Shown piece after piece: positions 1-9,904 of a stretch of DNA of 64,000 bases. Location of the stretch: positions 9,914,001 through 9,978,000 of the forward strand of contig JARDYH010000001.1 of assembly GCA_029215795.1 (NCBI GenBank), read 5' to 3'. The stretch's first letter is position 1. Each line of letters starts with the position of its first letter. The notes below the pieces were generated by a model, which worked only from the letters and a program-made list of their open reading frames with translations, had not been told where the DNA came from and made no database searches. A program made the position numbers and the translations under genes. The DNA comes from Anniella stebbinsi. Its lineage: Eukaryota > Chordata > Lepidosauria > Squamata > Anniellidae.

Positions 1-1080
1 CTGGTATGAGAATAGGAATGTTGCAAACACAGCTCTATCTATGAAATGTTGACATGCATGGCTCCCCTTCCAGAGGGAAATCCTTTCCCCCCTTCATCTT
101 GCCAGTCTTAACCTTGTTTTAGAGACATTAACCATGGTTAGTGCTTACTAGTAGGATCCAGGATTTCAAATTTAGTCCCTTTTGTGCTAAAAGATGGAGC
201 AAAGTGACTTGTGCAGCTGCAGTTTGCAAAATGGGGGCCATGGAGTTGTTCTCTCAATGAGATCGCCCTATGGGGCTGATGGTGGCTGTGCAGAGCTGTG
301 CTATGCTATGACATCCCTGGCAATGCCATCCCAACCAGATCCCATTTTCCCTCATCCTGGGTCTAGCACCAGCCACCCTGCCCTAGATGTTTCCCTCCAG
401 ATGCTAAAACATCCAGAGGTTCCTCATTATGTCGTGCAACAGTAAAGGAAAGGTATCTGTAGGACTGGCCCTACCATTAGGCAGTGCGGGGCAAGTACAT
501 CTGATGGCAGATGCTGAGGGGGGGCAGCAGTGCCAGCCTCCTGGCTGTTCCCATGAACTCTCCAAATATTCCCCTTTGTTGGAGGAGAGTGGGAAGAGCG
601 TCATCAGACAAGCGTTTTGTAGCACGCTTGTTACTGGGCACTCACGGATTTTCATGGGTCCTTTTCACAATGCCACCCGCCGCCTGCGTGTCTCCTGCTC
701 CTTCTGCTCATTTTCCCATCACACACACAAGACCTGGAAAATCTGACTGTTTTGGCTGTAGCAAAACATGCTGCCATTTCCTGCTGTGTGCAGGAGGAGC
801 AGCGGGATAAAGGCGCCCACTGAATGGGCCACGTGATTGTTGTTTGATTCCTCTTTCTTCCCCGTGTGAAGAAAGAGGAAGCTGCTCATTCCTACTGTGG
901 GACAGAAAAGTGACGGTAAGGAAACATGATTCCCCCCGTCTGATGATGCTCAACATGCCCCCAAAACCTGTCCTGGAACTATACATAGCTAGCTGCCCCA
1001 GGTTTGGTGGAGGATATTATTCCACCACAAGCGTTGAAGTAAGATTTGACTGTCAGCCCAGACACTTTCCATAACAGTCA
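1..1080. other. Unique non-coding sequence
   Basis: No repeat terminus, splice-flanked open frame or recognisable protein motif is visible on either strand. Open frames here are short, overlap one another on both strands and lack any family motif. The only structural item is the small hairpin at 848-880, listed separately. Confidence 0.5.
848..880. repeat. Perfect 13-bp inverted repeat, 7-nt loop
   Basis: TTCCTCTTTCTTC at 848-860 is exactly the reverse complement of 868-880, around the loop CCCGTGT. It is a pyrimidine/purine-asymmetric hairpin. No T-run follows, so nothing suggests a terminator, and the stem is too short for a microRNA precursor. Confidence 0.6.
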
Positions 1081-1770
1081 TCTTGACCCTGTGGGGAAGA
1101 AGAACCAAGGGAGACAGAACAGGCAGAGCCCATCAGAGCTTACTCCAGTTGGACCCCCCCCCCCCACAGGGCTAACTGACATCATGACCCTGTGGGGAAG
1201 AAGAAGGAGCTTGTTTTGACTAGGCCTGTTTCCCTTGGGCTGAGAGAAGGAGTTTCAAGTGCTCAATCAGAATCAGATTCTGATGCAGAAGAAATGGTGC
1301 CAGAAACATACCAGCCTGTGTGGGGAGTGGGGAAGGTGACTCTCACAGGCTCTTCACCAGCTGGGAATGAACTTTCGCCAGCCCTTATCTCTGAGGGTGT
1401 AAACAACCCACAAGCTGGGAATCAGTGTTCTTCTGAGGGGGAGGGCACTGAAAACCTAGCTGATCCTAGAATCCACGGGTGGAGCAAAAGGAAGGTGAGA
1501 GGAGGTAATCCCGGCTAGCTTCTCTCCAAAGGCTTCTTCAGAACCTCCCTGAAGTTCTAGCGTACTGGAAAAGGACTTTCCCTTTGTCTTGAAAGGACAA
1601 TTGTCTCGCATAGTTTGCATAATCTTGCCTAGAGAAAAGTTCCCAGAAATTTAGAGTTCCTTCAGGTGGAAGGAGATGTTTATGGCCTGAATAAAGCTAT
1701 GTGGATTACATGGCAGACCTCTTTATTATCCCCCAATAAAGCAAGGGGTGTTGGGAAACACGACAGAGCT
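1081..1770 (+). other. Possible decayed retroelement with one 108-codon open frame
   Basis: A block beginning near TGACCCTGTGGGGAAGAAGA occurs twice about 100 bp apart (near 1084 and 1186). The second copy leads into an open frame (1192-1518) rich in Ser, Glu and Gly with an acidic SESDSDAEE stretch. I do not recognise its family. Downstream sequence holds an AATAAA polyadenylation-like signal near 1690. The acidic low-complexity composition and the flanking repeat would fit a fragment of an LTR-type element, but no gag, pol or LTR boundary can be shown. Confidence 0.2.
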
Positions 1771-1899
1771 GTTGGTCTGCCCCTCCACTGGAAGAAGAGA
1801 GGGGTGAGCAGGGCCCTCCCCCCAGCCCTGCTGAATGGTCTCCTCAATTTCTTTTTCTTTCCCCCCTCTTCCCTCCCCATCCCCTTTTCCTTGTGTGTC

Positions 1900-2028
1900 T
1901 TGTCTTTTTTAAATTGTAAGCCTGAGGGCAGGGACTGTCTTCTTTACGGATTGATTGTAAGTGCTCCAGGAGCCTTTTTGGCTAGGGGGTGGGATAAAAA
2001 TGCTATAAATAAATAAATAAATAAATAG
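1900..2028 (+). mobile_element. L2-like LINE/SINE 3' tail with (AAAT)n end
   Basis: The stretch containing GTAAGCCTGAGGGCAGGGAC and a later GGGTGGGATAAAAATGCTAT leads directly into (AAAT)n at about 2006-2028. This is the characteristic 3' end of L2-type LINEs and of SINEs that borrow their tail in reptiles. The 5' portion is missing or unrecognisable. Confidence 0.5.
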
Positions 2029-2624
2029 TGGACTGGAGAAGATGTGCTAACTTGTCCTTTGTCTTGAGCTGCCCTTCTGTAAATATCTCTCCCTAGCACT
2101 AATGTTGAGCCCAATTCAGTGTGGGAGCACAGTCCTTTCTGTTCCCCTATTTACATATAACACATCTATCTTACCTTTTCTCCAAGGAGGTCAAGGCAGC
2201 TCACATTGTCACATTACTTCATGATGGGTCTCAAACATGGTTGCCATTCAAGAAGAGGTCCCCATCTCATCAAAGACACCTGTATGTTGAAAGTGACTGG
2301 TTTTGACATTTACATTGAAAAAGAACCATTGGAAGATCCCAAAGCCTTTCCCCTCCTCTTAAGTTATTTTCCATTTTAATCCTCTCCTACAAATACAGCC
2401 TTCTCTGTGTAGTTACTTCTATTCAAGTTCTGCATTCTCACGGGGAGAAGATCTCTGCAGCGTGCCATAAGAAATAATTTCATGCACTGCTGCAGTCTCT
2501 TGAAACACATTTAACATTCTCTTTTTCTGCCCCCCCCCCCCCCCGGGTGCTGTATCAGGCACGGCTTTTACAATCTGTCTCATCCGTTGGGTTCTTTGGC
2601 CGGTCTTTTCCCCCCAATACTCAG
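2029..2624. other. Unique sequence with a poly-C tract
   Basis: No gene or repeat family is recognised. A homopolymer C run of about 15 bases sits at 2530-2544. Confidence 0.5.
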
Positions 2625-3035
2625 CACTTTCACTGTTTATATTAGCAATGGTGCTAATTAATGAGCTCTAATTTAAACTTGTAATCACTTCCTCTCCCCC
2701 CTCTTCTGTGTTTAACTGAGCTCCCCCTTCCATTAGCATCCACCAAGGATGAAGCAGAAGTATGCGTTTATAAACCCACATTAAGACATGCCCCCGGGTG
2801 CCCTTAGAGTGACGCAAAGATAGGAATGCACCTGAAGCTCTCCTTCCTGACACCAAATGGTCTGGGTGGCCCTTAGATAATTTGCATCATTTAAAATTCC
2901 ATTAACTTTGAGTAAACACAGATATCGAGATAATGATATTGTGAAGCGAGAAGCTTGAACCCGCCCTTATGGAGTGGGCTCATTAAAAGTTGTCGCAAGC
3001 CTCCTCGTTACCAGTGTATTTAACTTCATGTCACT
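2625..3035. other. Candidate conserved non-coding element
   Basis: Repeat-free AT-rich sequence with several homeodomain-type TAAT cores (for example GCTAATTAATGAGC near 2653), an octamer-like ATTTGCAT near 2879 and TGTTTAC-type motifs. This composition, set in repeat-poor sequence, resembles vertebrate developmental enhancers. It is an inference from character only; conservation cannot be tested here. Confidence 0.3.
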
Positions 3036-3640
3036 CCCACTACATGTAACAACAGGGTCACTTTTCACGCATGACCTCCATGCATAAGACTAACCTATGG
3101 AGAGTGGAGCAGGGCCGTTTCTCCTGGCCCTGATGTTGTGTCCCCCTACTGGCTCTTGACGTCTGCGTATTGTGTCTGGATGCTTGCAAAGAGGCATATG
3201 TGCACAAGCGGTTGCTCCTGTACAGGCGTCCACATGCTTGGGACAGTGACTATGAGCTGGCAGATGCTCAATTTTCATTCAATGTGCAGATGTGGTTGGT
3301 TGGGCCTGAGAACAGGGCATAGCATGAGGCTCCATTGCAGCTTCAGGGGACAGCAATGTGCCCACAGACACCTCTCTTGGGGCTCACCAGACTCCCTGCC
3401 CTTCCTGGTTTGAGTTTTTCTGCACTTTGTTTTGACTACCCAAGTGCCTGGCAGAGTAACCAGCCATTCATTTAGATTATAGTTTGCTCTTGGAGCACTC
3501 GTATGCCAATAGGGTTTTTGATCATTGCTTTTTACCTGCCAGTTTAGGACAACCCTCCATGTGTTGGATAAAATATATTTCAGTTCACGAAAGCGGATGC
3601 CATAATAAAATGGTTTAAGTCCTTTAGCCGGGCAATCTCA
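3036..3640. other. Unique sequence, nothing recognised
   Basis: Two overlapping open frames on opposite strands (about 60-90 codons) are rich in Cys and His but have no zinc-finger spacing and no conserved motif. No repeat termini are seen. Confidence 0.45.
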
Positions 3641-3722
3641 TATGGGTCTACTCAAAAGAAAGCCCTAATGAGTTCAATTGGACTTGATCCCAGTAGGAAT
3701 GTATACCTCTGTCAATTTTGGT
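3641..3722 (+). repeat. Interspersed repeat fragment of unknown class
   Basis: Contains CTACTCAAAAGAAAGCCCTA and GAGTTCAATTGGACTTGATC, a decayed form of a very common squamate interspersed sequence whose usual form carries TTCAATGGGACTTACTCCCA. A weaker relative lies near 34,340-34,400. The class of this repeat is not known to me. Confidence 0.4.
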
Positions 3723-3789
3723 TTCCCTCAGTTTCTTCTTTTTTCCAGCCTTAAGTTCGGTTCATCCTGTTTTCACATTAAGGATCAAG

Positions 3790-3810
3790 TCTCTCTCTCT
3801 CTCTCTCTCT
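3790..3810. repeat. (CT)n microsatellite
   Basis: A short uninterrupted CT tract immediately outside the left end of the MITE-B copy. Confidence 0.8.
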
Positions 3811-4326
3811 GGCCTAAACCACACCAAGCAGGATATTTCACTATGAAAGTGGTATGAAAGCGGTATATAAAAGGCAGAAGCCACACTACTGCTTTATCGT
3901 GGCATGAAGTGCACTGATAACTGTTGGGGCCCATCAACACATACCTAGGCTGACCATAAAAAAGGAGGACAGGGCTCATGTAACTTTAACAGTTGTAGAG
4001 AAAAGGGAATTTCAGCCAGCATCATTTGTATGCAATTCGTACCTGGTGAAATTCCCTCTTCATTACAACAGTTAAAGCTGCAGGGGCCATGCCTTCTTTT
4101 GTATATGGTCACTCTAGTATAGTGCCTGCAACTTTAACTGTTGTAATGAAGAGGGAAGTTCACAAGGTATGAATTGCATACAAATGATGCCGGCTGAAAT
4201 TCCCTTTTCTCTACAACTGTTAAAGTTCCATGAGCCCTGTCCTCCTTTTCCTATGGTCAGCCTACACATACCATATACCACTTCCACACCGCTTTCATAG
4301 TGCTATAACCTGCTTGGTGTGGCTAG
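3811..4326. mobile_element. MITE-B copy 1, split by a MITE-A insertion
   Basis: Terminal inverted repeats CCACACCAAGCAGGATAT (left, near 3820) and its complement ending near 4322 bound a palindromic element of about 200 bp once the inner 319-bp MITE-A is removed. Internal sequence contains repeated TATGAAAGCGGTAT motifs shared with the copies at 9.0 kb and 61.5 kb. No coding capacity. Superfamily is uncertain; hAT is the likeliest from the general TIR style. Confidence 0.65.
3946..4264. mobile_element. MITE-A copy 1 (type I ends), hAT-like
   Basis: Non-autonomous palindromic DNA transposon of 319 bp. It begins TAGGCTGACC and ends with the exact complement, and is flanked by a perfect 8-bp duplication, CACATACC (3938-3945 and 4265-4272). 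Eight-base duplications and a TAGGG-like terminus point to the hAT superfamily. Both ends are type I (AAGGAGGACAGGGCTC). It sits inside MITE-B copy 1, so it is younger than that element. No transposase is encoded. Confidence 0.9.
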
Positions 4327-4441
4327 CACAGACAAGGGAGACCTTGTACTTATTTCAGAGCTCTGATTGGCTGACAAAGGAAAGAGACTCCAATGACACG
4401 ATGGGGTGGGGCATTGCGGTAGGGGAACAACTCCAGACATC

Positions 4442-4511
4442 CTTTAAGTCAGGGGTGGGTGACCTGGACATCAACCCATGGTTGGAACAGTCCTCCACCC
4501 CTGACTTAAAG
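4442..4511. mobile_element. Very short hAT-type hairpin element
   Basis: A perfect 17-bp inverted repeat (4442-4458 and 4495-4511) encloses 36 nt. The inner part CAGGGGTGG/CCACCCCTG is a typical hAT terminus. Unusually, the eight bases outside it (CTTTAAGT / ACTTAAAG) continue the inverted repeat instead of forming a direct target duplication. Confidence 0.55.
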
Positions 4512-4519
4512 AAGCAAAA

Positions 4520-5935
4520 CAACTCAACGATATTTGACTTCTAAAGTTTCCCTGAAAAACCATTTTCCTGGCAAGAACTCTGAGAATGTGCTTTAGTTCC
4601 ATTTCTTGGTTGAGCTGCCGCAGGAATGCATTTCTGAGCCGTGTTTCACTGCAGAGCAAAATACTTCCATCTCGATTAGGTGAGCATCTAGAATCTACAG
4701 TTATTTACTTATTTCTCTCCATTGATCATGCATTGTACAGATGCATTGCTTGGAACATAACTCCTATGAAACCTATCACACAAAAAGAGTGCATACATTT
4801 CCAAATATTAAACCCAAATCAACTTTATCCATTTAAGAAAAATAAAATAAAATCTCTGGTTTCCAAGGTTATTCAAACCAGCAACATGACAGCAATCTTT
4901 AAAAGAAGAAGATTTAGGCAGTGTGGAACAATGTAGGAGGAACTTTCTACTCTAGCTTTGGATTTGAAAGCCATTTTTTAATATCTAAATCTGGTGCCTT
5001 GGTACAAAGCTTTAATTCTATGTACAATCCTCCCAGCGCAGCCTTCTCAGTGGATTAAAGCTCTTTCCAATGAATCTTTGCTTGGAAGATTAGCAAGTGA
5101 ATACATTATTTCACTAAACTATATTCAAGAACCAAGAAGCAATAGGATCCAGTAGGGATTTGGGGGGATATTGTAAGGTTGTTAATAACTTAGGTTGTTC
5201 TCTTCCTCCTTTATCGTTCAAAATAAAATGTATTAGAAAATAGTCAGGAGCATAACTGGAAACTTCCTTGTTTCCTTTATCTCTTGGATCTCGCTTACAA
5301 GGATTAATGAGCCAGAGATGGGGACTTGATGTTGTAAGCACTGAGCATGGCCTCTGTAGCAGACTTTGTATTGATTTAGTAGAAATTGTGTTTCATTAGC
5401 AAGGCTATTCATCAGCAAGAAAAGATATGGCCACTGTAGAACTTTAACATAACCGATTGTCTATCTTCTTGCATCACAGGAGGAAGAATCGAGTAGATTA
5501 TATCAAAATAAACTTGGCACAAAGATTTGAGGTATAGGGTGCCACATAGGAGGGTAGGGAGCGGGGAAAGGGATTCAGGAAGTTGCAAAGGCCGACGCTT
5601 GGATATAGATAGAAGATGTGAGAGACGGTGTGGACTTGGCCTTGCTACCAATGTTTCTACACCTGAAGATGATTATAGTGCTCTGGAAATGGGCTGAGCT
5701 GGGATGCCAGGGACGAGCAGTGAGGCCAAGCTACAGAGCTGCAATATACATGGCGTGGGAGAGATAGACAGGAGAGAAGCATAGAAAAATGAGAGCTTGA
5801 AGTACAGATGGTGGTGGAAACTGTGAAGAACCAGGGCAATCTTTGTTTCCTGGGGATTGGTAGAAGTTACAATGCGGAGAGATAGATTTATTGAGGTGGG
5901 GAGGAGGGAGGGACGGTAAAAAGCTTTGATCCCTG
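4520..5935. other. Unique sequence, nothing recognised
   Basis: AT-rich in the first half. Open frames are short and on both strands, with no protein motif. The segment at 5540-5930 is purine-rich and locally repetitive in GGAG/AGAT but shows no repeat terminus. Confidence 0.4.
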
Positions 5936-5936
5936 T

Positions 5937-6530
5937 GATCATAGAATCATAGAACAGTGGAGCTGGAAGGGGCTATAAGGCCATTGAGTCCAACCCACTG
6001 CTCTATTCAGGAATCCACCTTAAAGCATACCTGACAGATGGCTGTCCAGCTGCCTCTTGAAGGCCTCTAGTGTGGGAGAGCCCACCACCTCCCTAGGTCA
6101 TGGGTTCCATTGTCGTACTGCTCTAACAGTCAGGAAGTTTGTCCTGATGTCCAAACGGAATCTGGCTGCCTGTAACATGAGCCCATGATTCCGTGTCCTG
6201 CACTCTGGGATGATCAAGAAGAGATCCTGGCTCTCCGCTGTGTGACAACCTTTCAATTATTTGAAGACTGCTATCATGTCTCCCCTCAGTCTTCTCAAGG
6301 CTAAACATGCCCAGTTCTTTTAGTCTCTCTTCATAGGGCTTTGTTTCCAGACCCCTGATCACCCTCATTGCCCTCCTCTGAACCGCCTCCAGCTTGTCTG
6401 TATCCATCTTGAATTGTGGTGCCCAGATCTGGACGCAATACTCAAGATGAGGCCTAACCAGTGCTGAATAGAGGGGAATCAGTACCTCATGTGATTTCGA
6501 AGCTATACTTATATTAATGCAGCCCAAATT
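5937..6530 (-). mobile_element. CR1 LINE, 3' end with ORF2 C-terminus
   Basis: On the minus strand this copy ends in the diagnostic CR1 octamer repeats (seen on the plus strand as ATAGAATCATAGAA near 5941). Upstream, the complement of 6123-6527 translates into the C-terminal end of CR1 reverse transcriptase with [16 protein letters not shown] and [15 protein letters not shown]. The frame then diverges from the family, so the copy is 5'-truncated and frameshifted. Any 134-codon open frame here is a transposon relic, not a host gene. Confidence 0.92.
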
Positions 6531-6980
6531 AGGTGATGGATTAGGCTGGGAGACATTTAGCTCTCTTGAGGATTGCGGAAGTGCTAAATTGGCTATTAGG
6601 GATGTTATCAGTACAGGGGTTTATCACAATAGGCTTGGATCACAAGACCCTAAGGAAATTCAGGGAAAAAGTTCCTCACCTTTTCTTCACCCTGCAGCCA
6701 TAAGTAACCCCCCCCCCCAGCCAGGTGGTACCCCTGAACAATCAGGTAGTCCTCCATAATAATTTGGCATGGGTAGGGATGCCTGGATTTTGTTTCATCT
6801 GTGCTTCATGGATTATCATGCATCTTTCATTTCATCATCTGCTCATTCATGAATCGGGTTTTTCCACCCATTCGGGAAGGCACGCGAAAAAGTATTTACA
6901 TAATTTTTGTGAGCATGTGACATTTTGCAGCAGGCATTCCTACAAAGTAAAATAAGTGTGACCCCACACCAGTTCTTATA
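6531..6980. other. Unique sequence with a short poly-C run
   Basis: No repeat family is recognised apart from the C homopolymer near 6706-6718. Confidence 0.4.
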
Positions 6981-6992
6981 AGAGAAAAAGAA

Positions 6993-7042
<50 letters not shown>
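6981..7042. repeat. (GA)n microsatellite
   Basis: Interrupted at its left (AAAGAGAGAGAAAG), then pure AG/GA for about 45 bp. Confidence 0.95.
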
Positions 7043-7044
<2 letters not shown>

Positions 7045-7440
7045 CTTGCACTTCCAAAATGCCCTCAGCTGACTCAGAGCTCTCTCCTTGTCGGTGTGTC
7101 TCTCCTAAACTGTAAAACTGCTCTTTCTTCACAGTCTGCCAAGCACTCCTCATAGACCTCATTGCTGCAGGCGAACCGCCTCCTCAAGGGACCATCCACA
7201 ACCATTAAGAAACATGAACATTCTTTTGCCAAATTCCAGACTCTAATCATGGATTGCTCCAAGGCAAGACTATTACACTAGACCTATTCGCGGTAATCCG
7301 TCAGACAACGGTACTAGAGTTGCCCTCTCTGACCCTTTCTAGGCTCTGATGCCATAGCAGGAATGACTTCTTACTCTCTGGGAAATGCTTTACGGCAGCC
7401 ACTCGCAGAACAGAAAGTACGGATGGTGCAGTCACACTTA
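7043..7440. other. Unique sequence, nothing recognised
   Basis: No repeat terminus or coding motif is visible on either strand. Confidence 0.35.
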
Positions 7441-8029
7441 AGATTACTGTGTTCAGTTCCGTTCACCATACCGAGAAGAAAAAAAAAGGTCAACTTAGAG
7501 TTGGGAAAAAGGCAGAGAAGCACAACTAAAATGATCAAGGGGATGGAGCAACTCCCTTTTGGGGAAAGGTTATAACAACTGGGATTGTTTAGCTTGGAAA
7601 ATTGGTGAGGTCTACAAAATTATGCACGGTGTGGGGAAAGTGCATGGGAGACATTTTTCTCCCTCTCTCATAATACTTCAACCCGGGGTCATCCCATGAA
7701 GCTGATTGGTGGGAGATTCAGGAAAGATAAAAGGAAGGACTTCTTCACACAGCACAGAGTTAAACTATGGAATTCGCTACCACAAGATGTGCTGATGGCC
7801 ACCAATTTGGATGGCTTTAAAAGGGGATTGGAGCATGGGTATCAATGGCTTCTGGTTCTGATGGCTATATGTTACCTCCAGTATCTGAAGCAGTATGCCT
7901 AGGTACACCAGTTGCTGGGGAACCTGGGCAGGAGGAAGCTGTTGCACTCATGTCCTGCTTGTTGTTGGCCACTGTGTGAATCACAGATGGACCCTTGTCT
8001 GATCCAGCATGGATTTTCTTATCTTCTGA
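7440..8029 (+). mobile_element. CR1/L3-type LINE, 3' region
   Basis: The copy begins in the ORF2 tail (TGTTCAGTTCCGTTCACC, then a stretch encoding TKMIKGMEQLPFGERL). It continues through KDFFTQHRVKLWNSLPQDVL and NLDGFKRG near 7730-7830 and ends with the 3' UTR signature GTTGCTGGGGAACCTGGGCA and GATCCAGCATGG near 8002. Frames are broken several times. Related 3' ends lie near 21.3, 31.7, 49.7 and 57.4 kb. Confidence 0.85.
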
Positions 8030-8122
8030 GAATTTAGGCAAGTTTGAAAAATGCTGGTTCTCCCATCCCTAGTTCACCGTAGTGTTTCACTAATCATGCA
8101 AGCTTGTCCTACACTGTGTATA

Positions 8123-8205
8123 TGAAAGAACATTAGAAGTGGTCTGCTGGACCAGACCAAAGGTTCATCTAGTCTACCATCTTGGTTCCCAAAATGGCTA
8201 TTGAA
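8123..8205 (-). mobile_element. CR1/L3 or SINE 3' tail fragment
   Basis: GGACCAGACCAAAGGTTCAT followed by CTAGTCTACCATC is the complement of the CR1/L3 3' terminal signature that also forms the tail of tRNA SINEs in this window. Only the terminal part is present. Confidence 0.55.
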
Positions 8206-8227
8206 AATTCAGGGTGAATCTGTCACT

Positions 8228-8460
8228 ACACTAGTGTGTGGCAGCAGTTAGAGTGCTAGACCGGGACTTGAGAGGGTCTGGGTTCTAATCCTCACTTGGC
8301 CATGAAGCTCACTGGGCAACTTTGGGCTGACTCAAAGCCTAACCTACCTCACAGAGTTGTTTTGAGGATAAAATGTAGAGGAGAAGGATCATATCAGTCA
8401 CCTGGTTCCTTTCAGGAGGGAAAATAAAGTGGGATGCGTAATATATGAATGAATAAATAT
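8228..8460 (+). mobile_element. tRNA-derived SINE (family S1)
   Basis: The head has an A-box-like region near GGCAGCAGTTAGAG and a B box GGGTTCTAATCC. The body follows with CATGAAGCTCACTGGGCAAC, CTAACCTACCTCACAGAG and GAGGATAAAATGTAGAGGAG, and then an A/T-rich end. The other S1 copies in this window are near 18.6, 19.5, 37.2 and 48.2 kb. Diverged copy; Pol III activity is unlikely. Confidence 0.8.
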
Positions 8461-9003
8461 ATGAATTTTAGTTTTAATCCATTCTTCATTTCTCTCCCAA
8501 TCTGAAGTTTGATTTGTCTCAAGCAGAAAGGCAGCATTAAGTTATTTCAAATTATGGGGCAACTGAAAAGTTCAGGATAAAATGGAGAGGATCAGGTATG
8601 CCACTTTCAGCTCCTTGAAGGAAAGACGGGGTATAAATGTAACAAACAAATAAATAATAAAAGCAAAATCTTAATTGACATATAATATAAAATATTTTAA
8701 AAACTGCTCGTCTACCTCCACTGTGCTAAACAACCCAGGGACGCTCTATGACATGCAAACCCAGCACTCTGGATTATTAAGGTAGAAGCAATCCAGAGCT
8801 ACAACCCAGGTTCTAACTCAGGATTGTTTCTCCCTCAGCAACCCAGAGTTCTGGATTCACATATCATAGAGAACAGACAAACAACTTCATGCTTAGTGCA
8901 TCAGAAGCGGGCAAGTGGGCAGTAGCCAGCACACTTACTTGCTGCCACATGATTCCACCCAACTCACAGTTAACAAACTGTGGGCTGTTGAACCATGCAA
9001 ACC
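8461..9003. other. Mostly unique sequence
   Basis: Near 8600 the GACGGGGTATAAATGTAACA stretch and A/T tail up to about 8700 resemble another decayed SINE or LINE end, but no head is visible. No coding signal. Confidence 0.35.
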
Positions 9004-9673
9004 AGGGCCTCAGCTACATCAAGTAGGATATTGCACTATGAAAGCGGTGTGAAATCAGTATATGGTATGTGTCTATGTGCACTGCAATAGTGCTATAAAG
9101 CAGTTATTATTATTGTTGTTGTTATTGTTGTTGTTGTTGTTTATTACATTTGTATACCACTCCATAGCCGAAGCTCTCTGGGTGGTTTACATAAGATTAA
9201 AACATTCAAAACAATATGCAAAAATTAAAACTGCAAAAACATACAATATGCACTTACACTTAAAATCACTATAATAACTTAAAAGCTATAAGCCTAAAAA
9301 CAAAAACAGACCCAGGCTCATCAGATATTGCTAAATGCCTGAGAGAAGAGGAAAGTCTTGACCTGGCACCGAAAAGATAACAACGTTGGCGCCAAGCGGG
9401 CCTCGTCAGGGAGTTCTTACCAGAATTGGGGGGCCTCCACAGAGAAGGCCCTCTCCCTTGTTGCCAACCTCTGAGCTTCCCTCGGAGTAGGCACTCGGAG
9501 AAGGACCTTAGATGTTGAACGTAGTGTTCGGGTAGGTTCATGTCGGGAGAGGCGTTCTGTCAGGTATTGTGGTCCCGAGCTGTGTAAGGCTTTATAGGTT
9601 AAAACCAGCACCTTGTGGCTGGTTCCATACCACTTTCATAGTGCAATATCCTGCTTGGTGTAGATGAGGCCCA
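9004..9673. mobile_element. MITE-B copy 2, split by an L2 insertion
   Basis: Left terminus GGGCCTCAGCTACATCAAGT is at 9005. The right terminus near 9640-9672 reads, in complement, GGGCCTCATCTACACCAAGC. The shared interior TATTGCACTATGAAAG appears at both ends. The central 514 bp is an L2 insertion, so this MITE copy predates that L2 event. Confidence 0.65.
9104..9617 (-). mobile_element. L2-type LINE (subtype b), 3' end
   Basis: On the minus strand it encodes the C-terminal region of an L2-type ORF2 (ALHSSGPQYLTERLSRHEP, then LRVPTPREAQR and TRERAFSVEAPQFW) and ends in a TAA/CAA microsatellite after the complement of AGCTCTCTGGGTGGTTTAC. It is truncated at its 5' end where it meets the right half of MITE-B copy 2. 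Confidence 0.85.
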
Positions 9674-9904
9674 GGTCACCATGTCTCTCCAAAAACTGAC
9701 AACCCCCCATACCCAATGTAAGGAAAATGCCAGGCAGGGGAGAGGGGGTGCAGGTGGGATGGGCAGAGAATGATGCAGTTTTGGGACTGACAGCTCTAGC
9801 TTCCAACCAAGGAAAAACTTTACCAGGTCTTTCCCCTTTCAATCCCAAACTCAATTCAGTATGGGATTCATCCAGATCCAATCACACCCCTAAGAGTGTT
9901 CAAA
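9674..9904. other. Unique sequence
   Basis: No repeat or coding motif recognised; GC-moderate with an open frame on each strand that mirror each other and lack motifs. Confidence 0.35.

Noticed and set aside
1192..1518. Acidic 108-codon open frame as a host exon
   Set aside because: No convincing splice sites or family; adjacent repeat structure makes a retroelement fragment at least as likely. Kept only as a low-confidence feature.
6123..6527. 134-codon minus-strand open frame as a host gene
   Set aside because: It is the decayed C-terminus of CR1 reverse transcriptase attached to the CR1 3' end.
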